Part shown: one piece after another, positions 41,720-50,586 of the stretch | How positions within the stretch are numbered: the first letter of the stretch is position 1 | Layout of the letters: every line of letters begins with the position of its first letter | Source: Bradyrhizobium sp. LTSP849 | Lineage (GTDB): Bacteria; Pseudomonadota; Alphaproteobacteria; Rhizobiales; Xanthobacteraceae | Assembly (NCBI RefSeq): GCF_000938255.1 | Contig: NZ_JYMR01000049.1 | Span: 1 to 64,000, forward strand | Direction: 5' to 3' | Length of the DNA: 64,000 bases | Notes under the pieces: generated by a model | What the model was told of the DNA's origin: nothing | The model's database searches: none | Seen by the model: the letters and a program-made list of their open reading frames with translations, nothing else | Position numbers and translations under genes: made by a program

Positions 41720-44568
41720 GCGGTCAGCAGGGGGCAGTCCTCAGCTTCGGCCCCTTCGAACTGTCGATCGCAAACCGACTTCTGACGAACGACGCGAAAG
41801 TCGTGCCGCTCGGCGCGCGCGCCATGGATCTCCTCATCGTCCTGGTGGAGCAGGCAAACAAGGTCGTCGGCAGGAGAACCCTGATCGAACGCGTTTGGCC
41901 CGAGAGAGGAGCGGAACAGGTCAGCCTGCGCGTTCATATTTCAGCGCTGCGGAAGGCTCTCGATCGGAGCGACCCCGGTAGGCGATATATCGCGAACATA
42001 CCCGGCCGGGGGTACAGCTTCGTCGTACCAGTCACCTCGCTTGCGTCACAAACGTCGGAGAATCCCAAGGCGCCTCCGAGGCCCCGAGTGCCTGCGCGCC
42101 TGATGCGGATGCGTGGACGAGAACACGCGGTGGCCGAGATCCAGGCGAAGCTGGCCGCGCAGAAGTTTGTCACGATCGTCGGGCCCGGCGGCGTCGGTAA
42201 GACCACGGTGGCGGTCGCGGTTGCCCATGACATGGGCGCGGCTTTCGACGGCCAGGTTCTTTTCATCGACCTGAGCGCGCTCGGCGACGCTTCACTCGTC
42301 GCGCCAGCCATCGCCACGTCACTCGGCATGTCGGTGCAAACAAACAATGTCGTACCTGCCCTGATCAATCGTTTGCAGGAAAGGCCAACGCTCATCATTC
42401 TCGACTGTTGCGAGCATCTGATCGATGGAGCGTCGATCGTCGCAGAAGAACTGATTCGCCGTGTCCCGACATTGTATTTGCTCGCGACCAGCCGGGAGGC
42501 CATGCGCGTTGAGGGGGAGCACATCTATGAACTCGGTGGGCTCGAATGCCCTCCGGAAGATTGCAACCTGTCAGCGCACGATGCGCTGCAGTACCCGTCT
42601 GTTCAGTTGCTGGTCGACCGTGTGCGGGCCGTGCGAAGTGAGTTCGCGCTGACGGATGCAGATGCGCCGATTGCCGCGGAAATCTGCCGGCGGCTTGATG
42701 GTATTCCCTTGGCAGTCGAACTCGCAGCCTGCAGGGTCGACATATTTGGCCTTGGCAAGACCGCAAGCCTGCTCGACGAGCGACTGAACCTGTCATGGGT
42801 GGGGCGCAGAACCGCCCCGTCGAGGCACCAGACGTTGAACGCTACGCTGGAGTGGAGCTACGATCTGCTCGGTGAGGCAGAGAAGCGCATACTGAATCGG
42901 CTCAGCGTATTTGCCGGCGGATTTACGTTCGAAGCGGCAGTCGCCATTGTCGCCGATGAGACGGTGGATGAAGCAAATGTATCGGATTGCGTCTGGGAGC
43001 TTCGTTCGAAATCGATGATTGCGGCTCAGGGACAGGACGGGCGGCTGCGCTTGCTCGACCCCACGCGCGCGTTTGCCTTGCAGCGACTGGCCAGGAGCGA
43101 TGAGCGGGACCTTTTTCGTCGCCGTCACGCGCTTTACTTCACCGACCTGTTCAAGCAGGGCGCGGCGATGGACATATCGGGCTGGTCCAGGGCGCTCGGG
43201 ATCGAGGTCGATAATCTCAGAGCCGCCCTGAATTGGGCGTTTTCTGCCACGGGCGATGCCAAAATCGGCGTCGAACTCGCTGCGGCATCGGCGAGCGCCT
43301 GGATGGGCATGGCCCTGCTCACCGAATGCGTGGAATGGATGAGAAAGGCCATAAGCCATCTCGACGACATGAATTCGGGCACACGGCAGGAGATGGTCCT
43401 TCAGTCGGCTCTCGCGAGTTGCGTGATGTTCACGGGCGGCATGACGGAAAAATCATACGCGACGTGGGCCAAGGCGCTGCTTCTCGCCGAGGGCCTCAAC
43501 GATATCGACTATCAGATGGATGCCGTGCTTGTGCTGTGGGCTCACGAGTTGCGCGTTCCGAACTATGCGGAAGCAATCAGGCTGGCGGACCGCGGCGGCG
43601 AGGTCTCGGAAGGAACGGGTCGTATCGGCGCCATCGCAACGGCCAATTATATGCGGGGCATAACCTACTACCATGCCGGCCGGATTGCGGAAGCGCAGAG
43701 CCTGCTGGAATTGTCGCTGCATCGTGACGACGAGGCTTCGCGACAATTGCTGATCAAGCGGTTCGGCTATGATCGCAAGGTCGACAATTTGTCCGGTCTT
43801 GCGACCCTGGCGTGGTTGCGTGGCTCTCCGGATCAAGCCCGCAGGTTCAATCAGATGGCGGTCGCCGAGGCGCGCCAATCCAACCGGACCGTGAACCTTT
43901 GCGGTGCGCTGACCTTTGCGGGCCTCATCGCATATTTCACGAATCCGGATGACGGCGAAGCCGAGGCACTCGTGGACGATCTCGTCACTCATGCCGGGAA
44001 ATACGCTCTGCACAACTACCAGGGCCTTGGTCTCGGCATGCAGGCGATCTATGAAATCAGGCGAGGAGCGCAAATCAGTGGAGCCTCCGCAATGCTCTAT
44101 GCGGGTCTCGAGAAGCTGTCCGCGGCACGCTACGGAATTTTCGATTGGTTCTTGCAGGCGGAGTTTGCGATGTGCATGGCCCTCGCGGGCCGGCCGAGGG
44201 AAGGGCTTGACGTCTTCGAGCGTGCGAAGATCGATCTCGACGAAAGCCGATGGTATGGCCCGGAGCTGCACCGCATCAGGGGCGAACTGGCTCTGAGCAG
44301 CGGCGAAGGATTGGCGGTTGGCAGGCAATACTTTCAGCGGGCGTTCGAGCTTGCAAATAGGCAAGCAAGCCTGTCGTGGGCGCTCAGGGCCGCGACCAGC
44401 CTCGCCATTGCCGAAAAGTCGGCCGGGCGAAAGGAGGCCGCGTGGCGGACCTTGCAAGCCACTTACGCGAAGTTTCGCGAGGATTTTGAGACCCGCGATC
44501 TACGGCTGGCTAAGCGGGTATTAGCCGTTTCACATTCGCACGATGGCGCCGCCAACTCGATGCCGTGA
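41716..44568 (+). CDS. Giant regulator: OmpR-type winged helix, NB-ARC-like ATPase and helical repeats (1)
   Basis: A 950-residue STAND-type regulator. Residues about 8-105 form an OmpR/PhoB-like winged helix (SFGPFELSIANRLLTN; LRVHISALRKALDRSD; YIANIPGRGYSFVVPV). The ATPase follows, with Walker A GPGGVGKTT (156-164), Walker B TLIILDCCEH (Asp230), sensor LLATSRE and the LDGIPLAVELAA motif. A winged-helix segment with LLDPTRAFALQRL comes next, then about 450 residues of TPR-like helical repeats. Such proteins couple ligand binding in the repeats to nucleotide-controlled oligomerisation and transcription. The start is coupled to araC by ATGA. Target genes are unknown; the decarboxylase-like pair upstream is the nearest candidate. 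Confidence 0.9.
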   Translation: MSGQQGAVLSFGPFELSIANRLLTNDAKVVPLGARAMDLLIVLVEQANKVVGRRTLIERVWPERGAEQVSLRVHISALRKALDRSDPGRRYIANIPGRGYSFVVPVTSLASQTSENPKAPPRPRVPARLMRMRGREHAVAEIQAKLAAQKFVTIVGPGGVGKTTVAVAVAHDMGAAFDGQVLFIDLSALGDASLVAPAIATSLGMSVQTNNVVPALINRLQERPTLIILDCCEHLIDGASIVAEELIRRVPTLYLLATSREAMRVEGEHIYELGGLECPPEDCNLSAHDALQYPSVQLLVDRVRAVRSEFALTDADAPIAAEICRRLDGIPLAVELAACRVDIFGLGKTASLLDERLNLSWVGRRTAPSRHQTLNATLEWSYDLLGEAEKRILNRLSVFAGGFTFEAAVAIVADETVDEANVSDCVWELRSKSMIAAQGQDGRLRLLDPTRAFALQRLARSDERDLFRRRHALYFTDLFKQGAAMDISGWSRALGIEVDNLRAALNWAFSATGDAKIGVELAAASASAWMGMALLTECVEWMRKAISHLDDMNSGTRQEMVLQSALASCVMFTGGMTEKSYATWAKALLLAEGLNDIDYQMDAVLVLWAHELRVPNYAEAIRLADRGGEVSEGTGRIGAIATANYMRGITYYHAGRIAEAQSLLELSLHRDDEASRQLLIKRFGYDRKVDNLSGLATLAWLRGSPDQARRFNQMAVAEARQSNRTVNLCGALTFAGLIAYFTNPDDGEAEALVDDLVTHAGKYALHNYQGLGLGMQAIYEIRRGAQISGASAMLYAGLEKLSAARYGIFDWFLQAEFAMCMALAGRPREGLDVFERAKIDLDESRWYGPELHRIRGELALSSGEGLAVGRQYFQRAFELANRQASLSWALRAATSLAIAEKSAGRKEAAWRTLQATYAKFREDFETRDLRLAKRVLAVSHSHDGAANSMP

Positions 44569-44686
44569 CAGGCTTGTTGCTGAAGGAGGTTTCGGCTAAC
44601 ACTTGACGGGCTGGGGGTGCGTTTGCACGAGACTGACGGCGAATGGTGCAGCCACCAGATCGTCGACGGTCTTGGCGGAATGATTC

Positions 44687-47566
44687 ATGTCGGTCCAACC
44701 AATTGGCTCATCGAGTGCAATCCGGCTTCGGTTTGGCCCATTCGAGCTGAATGTCGCCGAACGCTCTCTCAGCAAAACGAACCAGATCATTCCACTTGGT
44801 GGTAGAGCCTACGACATCCTGATCGGCCTGCTCGAAAACGCCGGCGAGGTTGTCCCCAAATCCGAACTGATCGCCAAGGCATGGCCCGACGTAACGGTCG
44901 AGGAAGGGAGTCTTCGCGTCCATCTATCGGCGCTGCGCAAGGCGCTGGGCGACGGCCAGTTCGGCAACAAGTACATCGCGAACGTCCAGGGCCGCGGCTA
45001 CAGCTTCATTGCGCCGGTCACGCGACTTCCGGCGGAGCGCGATCGGGGCAGTGCATCTTCGGGATTATCCAACCTGCCGCCCGCGCTGGGCCGCATGGTT
45101 GGTCGCAGCAGCGTGGTCCTTGAGATCCAGCGCTGGCTTAGGACGGAACAGCGCCTGATTACAATTCTGGGTGCCGGGGGCATAGGCAAGACCACGGTTG
45201 CCCTGTCAGTCGGGCACGGTGCGCTGGCCGACTTCTTCGGGGCGGTATTCTTTGTCGATCTTGCAACCGCAAGCGACAATGAGCAGGTCATCGGCACTGT
45301 CGCTTCCGCGGTCGGGCTCGCCCCGCAATTGGTCGATCCACGGGAGGCGTTGCTCAATTTTCTGCGCACGCGCAGAGCGCTTGTCATTCTCGATAGTTGC
45401 GAGCATCTCATCGAGAGAACCGCGGAGATCGCCGACTATATCGTCCGGAATGCCCCCGAAATCCACATCCTCGCGACCAGCAGGGAAATCTTGCGCGTTC
45501 CCGGCGAGCGCGTATTGCGTCTTTGTCCGCTGGACTGCCCGCCAGAGCAGCCGCGACCGACCGCGTCAGAGGTGCTTGCCTATCCGGCAGTACGGTTGTT
45601 CGCCGAGCGCGTCAGTGCTCGCCGCGGCAGCTTTTCGCTCAGTGACGACGAAGCTCCCCTCGTTGCCGAGATTTGCCGCAAGCTCGACGGCATTGCGCTC
45701 GCCATCGAGCTCGCCGCCGGACGGGCCGCTGTCTTCGGTGTCAGGAATACCGTGGCGAGGTTGGGTTCGCGCCTCGATCTTCTGAAGTTCGGTCGCCGGA
45801 CGGCGAGTCCGCGGCATCAGACGCTCAAGGCAACGCTGGACTGGAGCCACGATCACCTGTCCAAGGTCGAACGCGTCGTGCTGCGACGTGTCGCGATCTT
45901 CATCGGGCACTTCTCATTGGAAGCGGCGTGCGCGGTTGCGGAGCAGGGCGGAATTGACCGCTCCGAGATAGAGGGCGCGATCGAAAGCCTTGTCAACAAA
46001 TCGCTCGTTGTGGCGTGGCCCAGCTACCGGCGGATGCTTTACCGATTGCTCGACACTACACGCTCCTATGCCTGGGAGAAATTGGCCGAGAGCGGTGAGC
46101 ATCATTCCATGGCGGCGCGCCACGCGAGCCATCTGGGCCGATCGTTGCAAGACAACCGCGGGAATCTCTTCGACCTGGAGCCCGGACAATCCCTGGCAGA
46201 CGCGACACAGCACAATCTTGGAGATATCCGTGCTGCGCTCGAATGGAGCTTTGGTCCCGATGGAAACGATCGCGCGGCCACGCGAATGGCGGCGGCCGCC
46301 TCGCAATTGCTTCTGGCCAAGTCGCTTTTCATGGAATGTCGGGATTGGATGGAGAAGGCGATTGATCGGATTGCTGCGGACGACGACCCGCAGGACCAGA
46401 TGGAGATTCACGCGTCGCTCGCCTTGTCGCTGATGTTCACCGCCGGCAACAGCGAAAGGGTTCGCGATGCCTTCAATACCGCGCTGACGCTCGCGGAGCA
46501 GCGCGAGGATGCCTACCAACAGCTGCGTCTTCTCAGCGGGCTGTCAATGTATCTTCATCGCACGATCGACGCGGTGGGCAGCCTTGAAGTTGCGCGACGT
46601 GCAGAGGCCGTCGCGAGCAAGACCGGAAATCCTGAGGATGCGGCGCTTGTGGATTCGATGCTGGGAGCTGCGTACTATATGCTTGCGGACCACGTTCGCG
46701 CGCCGAAATACCTCGAACGGGCCCTGCGCGGGGCGCCGGCTTCTCGTCGGTTCAACGCAACTCAATATCTGTTTGATCTGCGCACGACCTCGCTGTTCAA
46801 TTTGACCCGGTCGCACTGGTTCGCCGGCAATCTCGACAGGGCCGCCAGTCATGCCAAAAGAACCATCGAGGAAGCAGAGCGATCGGACCATCCGATCGCG
46901 CTGTGTCGAGCCCTGATTTTGACGATGCCTCTTTATTTCTGGATCGACGATTTGGGACGGGCCGAGCGGAGCCTCTCTGCACTCGAGCTCACCGCCGAGA
47001 AATATTCGTTGGAGCCATTTCGCGCTGTCGCCATGGGACTGAGGGGGCGCTATCTCGTCCGCGTCGGCCAGGCGGAGGATGGCATATGCCATCTGCGGGA
47101 CAGCCTGGAAAAACTGCGGGTCCTGCGATACGACATGCTTGTCACGGATTTTGTCTCCGAATTGGCCGTCGGTCTGGCAAGACAAAACGATCGCGCGGAA
47201 GCGCTGGCTCTCATCGATGGTTCGATCGCCACGCAGATTGGATCGAGGAGGCCTCTTCACCTGCCGGCGCTCTTTTTGGCGAAAGGCTCGGCCCTTGTGT
47301 GCGGAGAATTCCAACAGCGTGATCTGGCTGCGGAGTGTTTCGAGGAGGCAATGACGCTGGCACGGCAACAATCGGCGCTTTCATTCGAACTGCGGGCAGG
47401 ATTGGAGCTTGCGCGGCTCTTGATTGATCGGGGTCAAGTCCAAAGAGCCCATGATCTCATCGGGCCCATTTACGGCCGTTTCACGGAGGGTTTTGGAACG
47501 CCAGATCTTCTGTCGGCGAGGCAGATCCTCAAGCAGACGATCGTTCGTGCGCGACAAACCGGATGA
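44687..47566 (+). CDS. Giant regulator: OmpR-type winged helix, NB-ARC-like ATPase and helical repeats (2)
   Basis: A 959-residue paralogue of the preceding gene. The winged helix is in residues about 15-110 (RFGPFELNVAERSLSK; SLRVHLSALRKALGDGQ; YIANVQGRGYSFIAPV). Walker A is GAGGIGKTT (162-170), Walker B ALVILDSCEH and sensor ILATSRE. The GxPL motif reads LDGIALAIELAA, with Ala in place of the usual Pro. RLLDTTRSYAWEKL follows, then a TPR-like tail. It is 118 bases downstream of paralogue 1 and ends 13 bases from the convergent MalT-like gene, leaving no room for a separate terminator. It is closer to the third paralogue than to the first around the winged helix. Confidence 0.9.
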   Translation: MSVQPIGSSSAIRLRFGPFELNVAERSLSKTNQIIPLGGRAYDILIGLLENAGEVVPKSELIAKAWPDVTVEEGSLRVHLSALRKALGDGQFGNKYIANVQGRGYSFIAPVTRLPAERDRGSASSGLSNLPPALGRMVGRSSVVLEIQRWLRTEQRLITILGAGGIGKTTVALSVGHGALADFFGAVFFVDLATASDNEQVIGTVASAVGLAPQLVDPREALLNFLRTRRALVILDSCEHLIERTAEIADYIVRNAPEIHILATSREILRVPGERVLRLCPLDCPPEQPRPTASEVLAYPAVRLFAERVSARRGSFSLSDDEAPLVAEICRKLDGIALAIELAAGRAAVFGVRNTVARLGSRLDLLKFGRRTASPRHQTLKATLDWSHDHLSKVERVVLRRVAIFIGHFSLEAACAVAEQGGIDRSEIEGAIESLVNKSLVVAWPSYRRMLYRLLDTTRSYAWEKLAESGEHHSMAARHASHLGRSLQDNRGNLFDLEPGQSLADATQHNLGDIRAALEWSFGPDGNDRAATRMAAAASQLLLAKSLFMECRDWMEKAIDRIAADDDPQDQMEIHASLALSLMFTAGNSERVRDAFNTALTLAEQREDAYQQLRLLSGLSMYLHRTIDAVGSLEVARRAEAVASKTGNPEDAALVDSMLGAAYYMLADHVRAPKYLERALRGAPASRRFNATQYLFDLRTTSLFNLTRSHWFAGNLDRAASHAKRTIEEAERSDHPIALCRALILTMPLYFWIDDLGRAERSLSALELTAEKYSLEPFRAVAMGLRGRYLVRVGQAEDGICHLRDSLEKLRVLRYDMLVTDFVSELAVGLARQNDRAEALALIDGSIATQIGSRRPLHLPALFLAKGSALVCGEFQQRDLAAECFEEAMTLARQQSALSFELRAGLELARLLIDRGQVQRAHDLIGPIYGRFTEGFGTPDLLSARQILKQTIVRARQTG

Positions 47567-47579
47567 CGCGGCGGAGCTT

Positions 47580-50330
47580 TCACTGCGTGGTGACGATGCC
47601 CAGGGTCTGTGCGCGTGAGACGGCCTGCGCACGCTTCTCCACACCGAGTTTGGTGAAAACGCTCTTGAGGTGCGACTTCACGGTCTCAGGACCGATATCG
47701 AGGCTTCGGGCGATTTCCTTGTTGGACAATCCATCCGCGATCAGCGTGAGAATGTCAGTTTCGCGAGGACTTAATGCGCTGAGAGTCCGTGCGCTTGAGC
47801 TCGGCGCCGCATGATCTTGTCGTGCTCGTTGCAGGCCCGAAGCGAGCCGGTCGATGTAGGGGATCATGTCCGCTTTGACGTGTCCGCCCTCGCGGGCCAC
47901 CCGGAGAAGCTCGGAAACGACCGGCCCCTCGTCTAGGACGGTCTGATAGAGGCCGGCCGCCGAACACGCGGCAAGCACGCGGCGGAAGCGGCTCACAGCC
48001 TCCGCGGCCTTGCCCGCACCGAGCTGAACTGCCGACTGGCGGATCGCAATGCTGATCAGGAACTGACGGTGCTCCATGGCTTCGGCCTCGTGCTGCAATT
48101 GTTGCAGGATTGAATTGGCCTCATCGGGACGCGCTTGCTGGCCCAGCAGATGAGCGCGGGTCAATCTGTGGTACCATCCAATCTCCGACCAGGCGCTAGG
48201 CCTCGGTGCGGGGTATTTCCGTGCCAGGCGGTCGAGGCGATCGACGCAGGCGGCGGCTTCATCCAGCCGGCCATCGTTCAAATAGAGCCGCGCCTGCTCC
48301 GCGATCACGCCGGCCGAGAGCCTTCCCCAATCCCGCGCGACGCCGAGATTTTCAGCGCGCTCCAACAAGGTGCGGGCCCGCTCGAAGTTCATCCGCGCCG
48401 CGGCGACCCGGGAGATCACGAAGTAAGTGCTCCACACGCAGTCGAGCATCGTCCCCGAATTGATCAGCGGGATGCGATCGATGACCAGGGCTTCCGCCTC
48501 ATCGAGCAGGCCTTGCTCGTATTTGATTCGCGCGATCAGGCTTGCAGGCAAGGCCGCCGCAACTGAATTCGGTCCGACATCCTGCTCGGCGATCCGGAAG
48601 CCCTCGCGGTAGTGCTCATCTGCCGCCGCCGGACGTATCTGCCGCTCTTCTGCGAGCCCGTTCAGGCAGTGTCGATACACCGAGGCAAAAACGTTCCTGC
48701 GATCCTCCTCTACTGAATAGGGAATCCAAGGCGTCGCATGGAATTGCTTGAGGTTGCCCGCCTTCATATGACTGAAGCGAACGACGTTGGAGGCGACGTT
48801 CGCGGTCCAGGGGTCGGATGAACGGTTCACGCAATCTTGCGCCAGGGGCAGCGGGCTCTCGCTGTCATCCTTCAGTGCGATCGCAACCGAGCGGATCGCC
48901 TGGCATTCGCACAGCAGATTGGCATCCGGCAGAGGCGTTGCAGCGATATCGCCTTCGATGTCGGTTGCGAGCTTCAGGGCTTCGTCAAAACGAAGCGCGA
49001 GCGCCAATCCCCAGGCGATCGCCAGTCGGACCTCGCACTGGCCTCGCATGAGCTCGTCAGGAAACTGCCGCTGCCATTCCAGCAAGGTGAAGAGATCGCC
49101 TCTCTTGATCAAAGCCATCGCGCAATTGTTGATCCAGCCGATCGCACGGTCAGAAGCGCCGGCCGCAATTGCGTGCTGGACCGCCTCGGTCCACAATTCG
49201 TGGGAGGCATACCAAAGAGCCGCGCGTCCGTGCAGTTGAGGAACTTCAATGCCGCGGTCCGCCTCCAGCCGCTGTCGCAGATATTCGGCAAGCAGCGTGT
49301 GATAGCGAAACCAGACACCGTCATTGTCGAGCGGCGTAAGCAGCATCTGGCGCTGGGCAAGCGACGCCAGGATTGCGCGGCTGGCGCTCAAGCCAGTCAC
49401 GGCTTCGCAGAGAGGACCGGAGAGCCGGTCAAGAACAGCCGTGCGCAGCATGAAGTCGACCAGTTCGACCGGAAGCCCATCCAGCATCTCGGTCAGGTAG
49501 GCGGCAATCGGGCGCTGCGAACCCGAGAGATTGTGGACATACTCCCTCAGCCCGGTTCCGGCCTGCGAAGGCATGGACGAGATGATCCGCAGCGCGGCGG
49601 GCCACCCTTCGGTCTTGCGCTGCAGGAGTTGGACGTCGGGGATTTCTAGAACCCCGGGCTTGGTGCCGTCCAGAAATGCCTTTGTCTCCTGCGTGTCGAA
49701 CCGCAGCGCTTCAGCATCGATCTCGATCAGCTGGTTCTGGGCGCGCAAGGTCGCGAGCGGCAGCGGAGGTTCGGTGCGCGTCGTCAGCACCACATGGCAG
49801 TGAGACGGTGCGTGCTTCAGAAAATACGCGACGGTCTGATGGATGCGGGGAGCGTTGACCCAGTGATAGTCCTCGAGAAACAGGTAAACATCATTCTCGA
49901 TCTCCGCCAGGTCGTTGATCAGGCTCGACAGGATCGCCGTTGGGTCGATCAGATTGTTCTCGAGGATCAGCCCGATCGCGCCGGCGCCGACGTCCGGACA
50001 GGCCTGGTGCAGGGCCTGCGACACGTAAAATAGAAACCGCGTGGCCTCATCGTCGTCTGTATCGATCGTCAGCCACGCGACGGCATCGCCGTTTTGCTCG
50101 AGCGTTTCGACCCAGGTGGCCGCCAGCGAGCTCTTGCCGAAGCCTGCCGGCGCCTTGATGACGCCGAGTCGCTTCGCCGGGAGCCCGGACAAGATCGCGA
50201 GAAGCCGGGGACGTGCGACCAGCCCGCCGAATCGAGCCGGCAGGATCTTGGTCGCTAGGAATGGCAGCTGTCCTCCGCCGGGCAAGGTGCCTGTTCCACG
50301 TGTCGGATGGCTGGAGCGCGGTTGGATCAA
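47580..50330 (-). CDS. MalT/LuxR-type large ATP-dependent transcriptional regulator
   Basis: A 916-residue LAL-type regulator. The N-terminal ATPase has LGVIKAPAGFGKSSLAA (Walker A, about 55-71) and a Walker B near VYLFLEDYHWVN. A long helical TPR region fills about 350-830. The C-terminal LuxR helix-turn-helix is clear: LSPRETDILTLIADGLSNKE, then IARSLDIGPETVKSHLKSVF. In MalT, ATP and an inducer drive self-assembly on DNA. It is convergent with paralogue 2 and divergent from paralogue 3 of the winged-helix ATPases, so all four big regulators are adjacent. Its inducer and targets are unknown. Confidence 0.92.
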   Translation of the reverse strand: MIQPRSSHPTRGTGTLPGGGQLPFLATKILPARFGGLVARPRLLAILSGLPAKRLGVIKAPAGFGKSSLAATWVETLEQNGDAVAWLTIDTDDDEATRFLFYVSQALHQACPDVGAGAIGLILENNLIDPTAILSSLINDLAEIENDVYLFLEDYHWVNAPRIHQTVAYFLKHAPSHCHVVLTTRTEPPLPLATLRAQNQLIEIDAEALRFDTQETKAFLDGTKPGVLEIPDVQLLQRKTEGWPAALRIISSMPSQAGTGLREYVHNLSGSQRPIAAYLTEMLDGLPVELVDFMLRTAVLDRLSGPLCEAVTGLSASRAILASLAQRQMLLTPLDNDGVWFRYHTLLAEYLRQRLEADRGIEVPQLHGRAALWYASHELWTEAVQHAIAAGASDRAIGWINNCAMALIKRGDLFTLLEWQRQFPDELMRGQCEVRLAIAWGLALALRFDEALKLATDIEGDIAATPLPDANLLCECQAIRSVAIALKDDSESPLPLAQDCVNRSSDPWTANVASNVVRFSHMKAGNLKQFHATPWIPYSVEEDRRNVFASVYRHCLNGLAEERQIRPAAADEHYREGFRIAEQDVGPNSVAAALPASLIARIKYEQGLLDEAEALVIDRIPLINSGTMLDCVWSTYFVISRVAAARMNFERARTLLERAENLGVARDWGRLSAGVIAEQARLYLNDGRLDEAAACVDRLDRLARKYPAPRPSAWSEIGWYHRLTRAHLLGQQARPDEANSILQQLQHEAEAMEHRQFLISIAIRQSAVQLGAGKAAEAVSRFRRVLAACSAAGLYQTVLDEGPVVSELLRVAREGGHVKADMIPYIDRLASGLQRARQDHAAPSSSARTLSALSPRETDILTLIADGLSNKEIARSLDIGPETVKSHLKSVFTKLGVEKRAQAVSRAQTLGIVTTQ

Positions 50331-50586
50331 GGGCTCCCCCTACCCACATCGGTCCTTCCCCCATTCGGGGGATGCAAACAATGGTGAAAGTGTACGATCT
50401 CTGTTAGCGAGAGGGAAGCGCCGGGCGTCGGTCGTATGCAGTCTGCATGCCGGTTGCCGCGTGCTGATCCCTTCAGATCCGCGCGCGGAGCCGAAAGAAG
50501 GCTGATGTCTATCAAGAACGCACGCTTGGGTTTCTCGCGGATCATCGAACATCCAGGAAACGCACCCAAAGCCCGTGCCAATCGCA

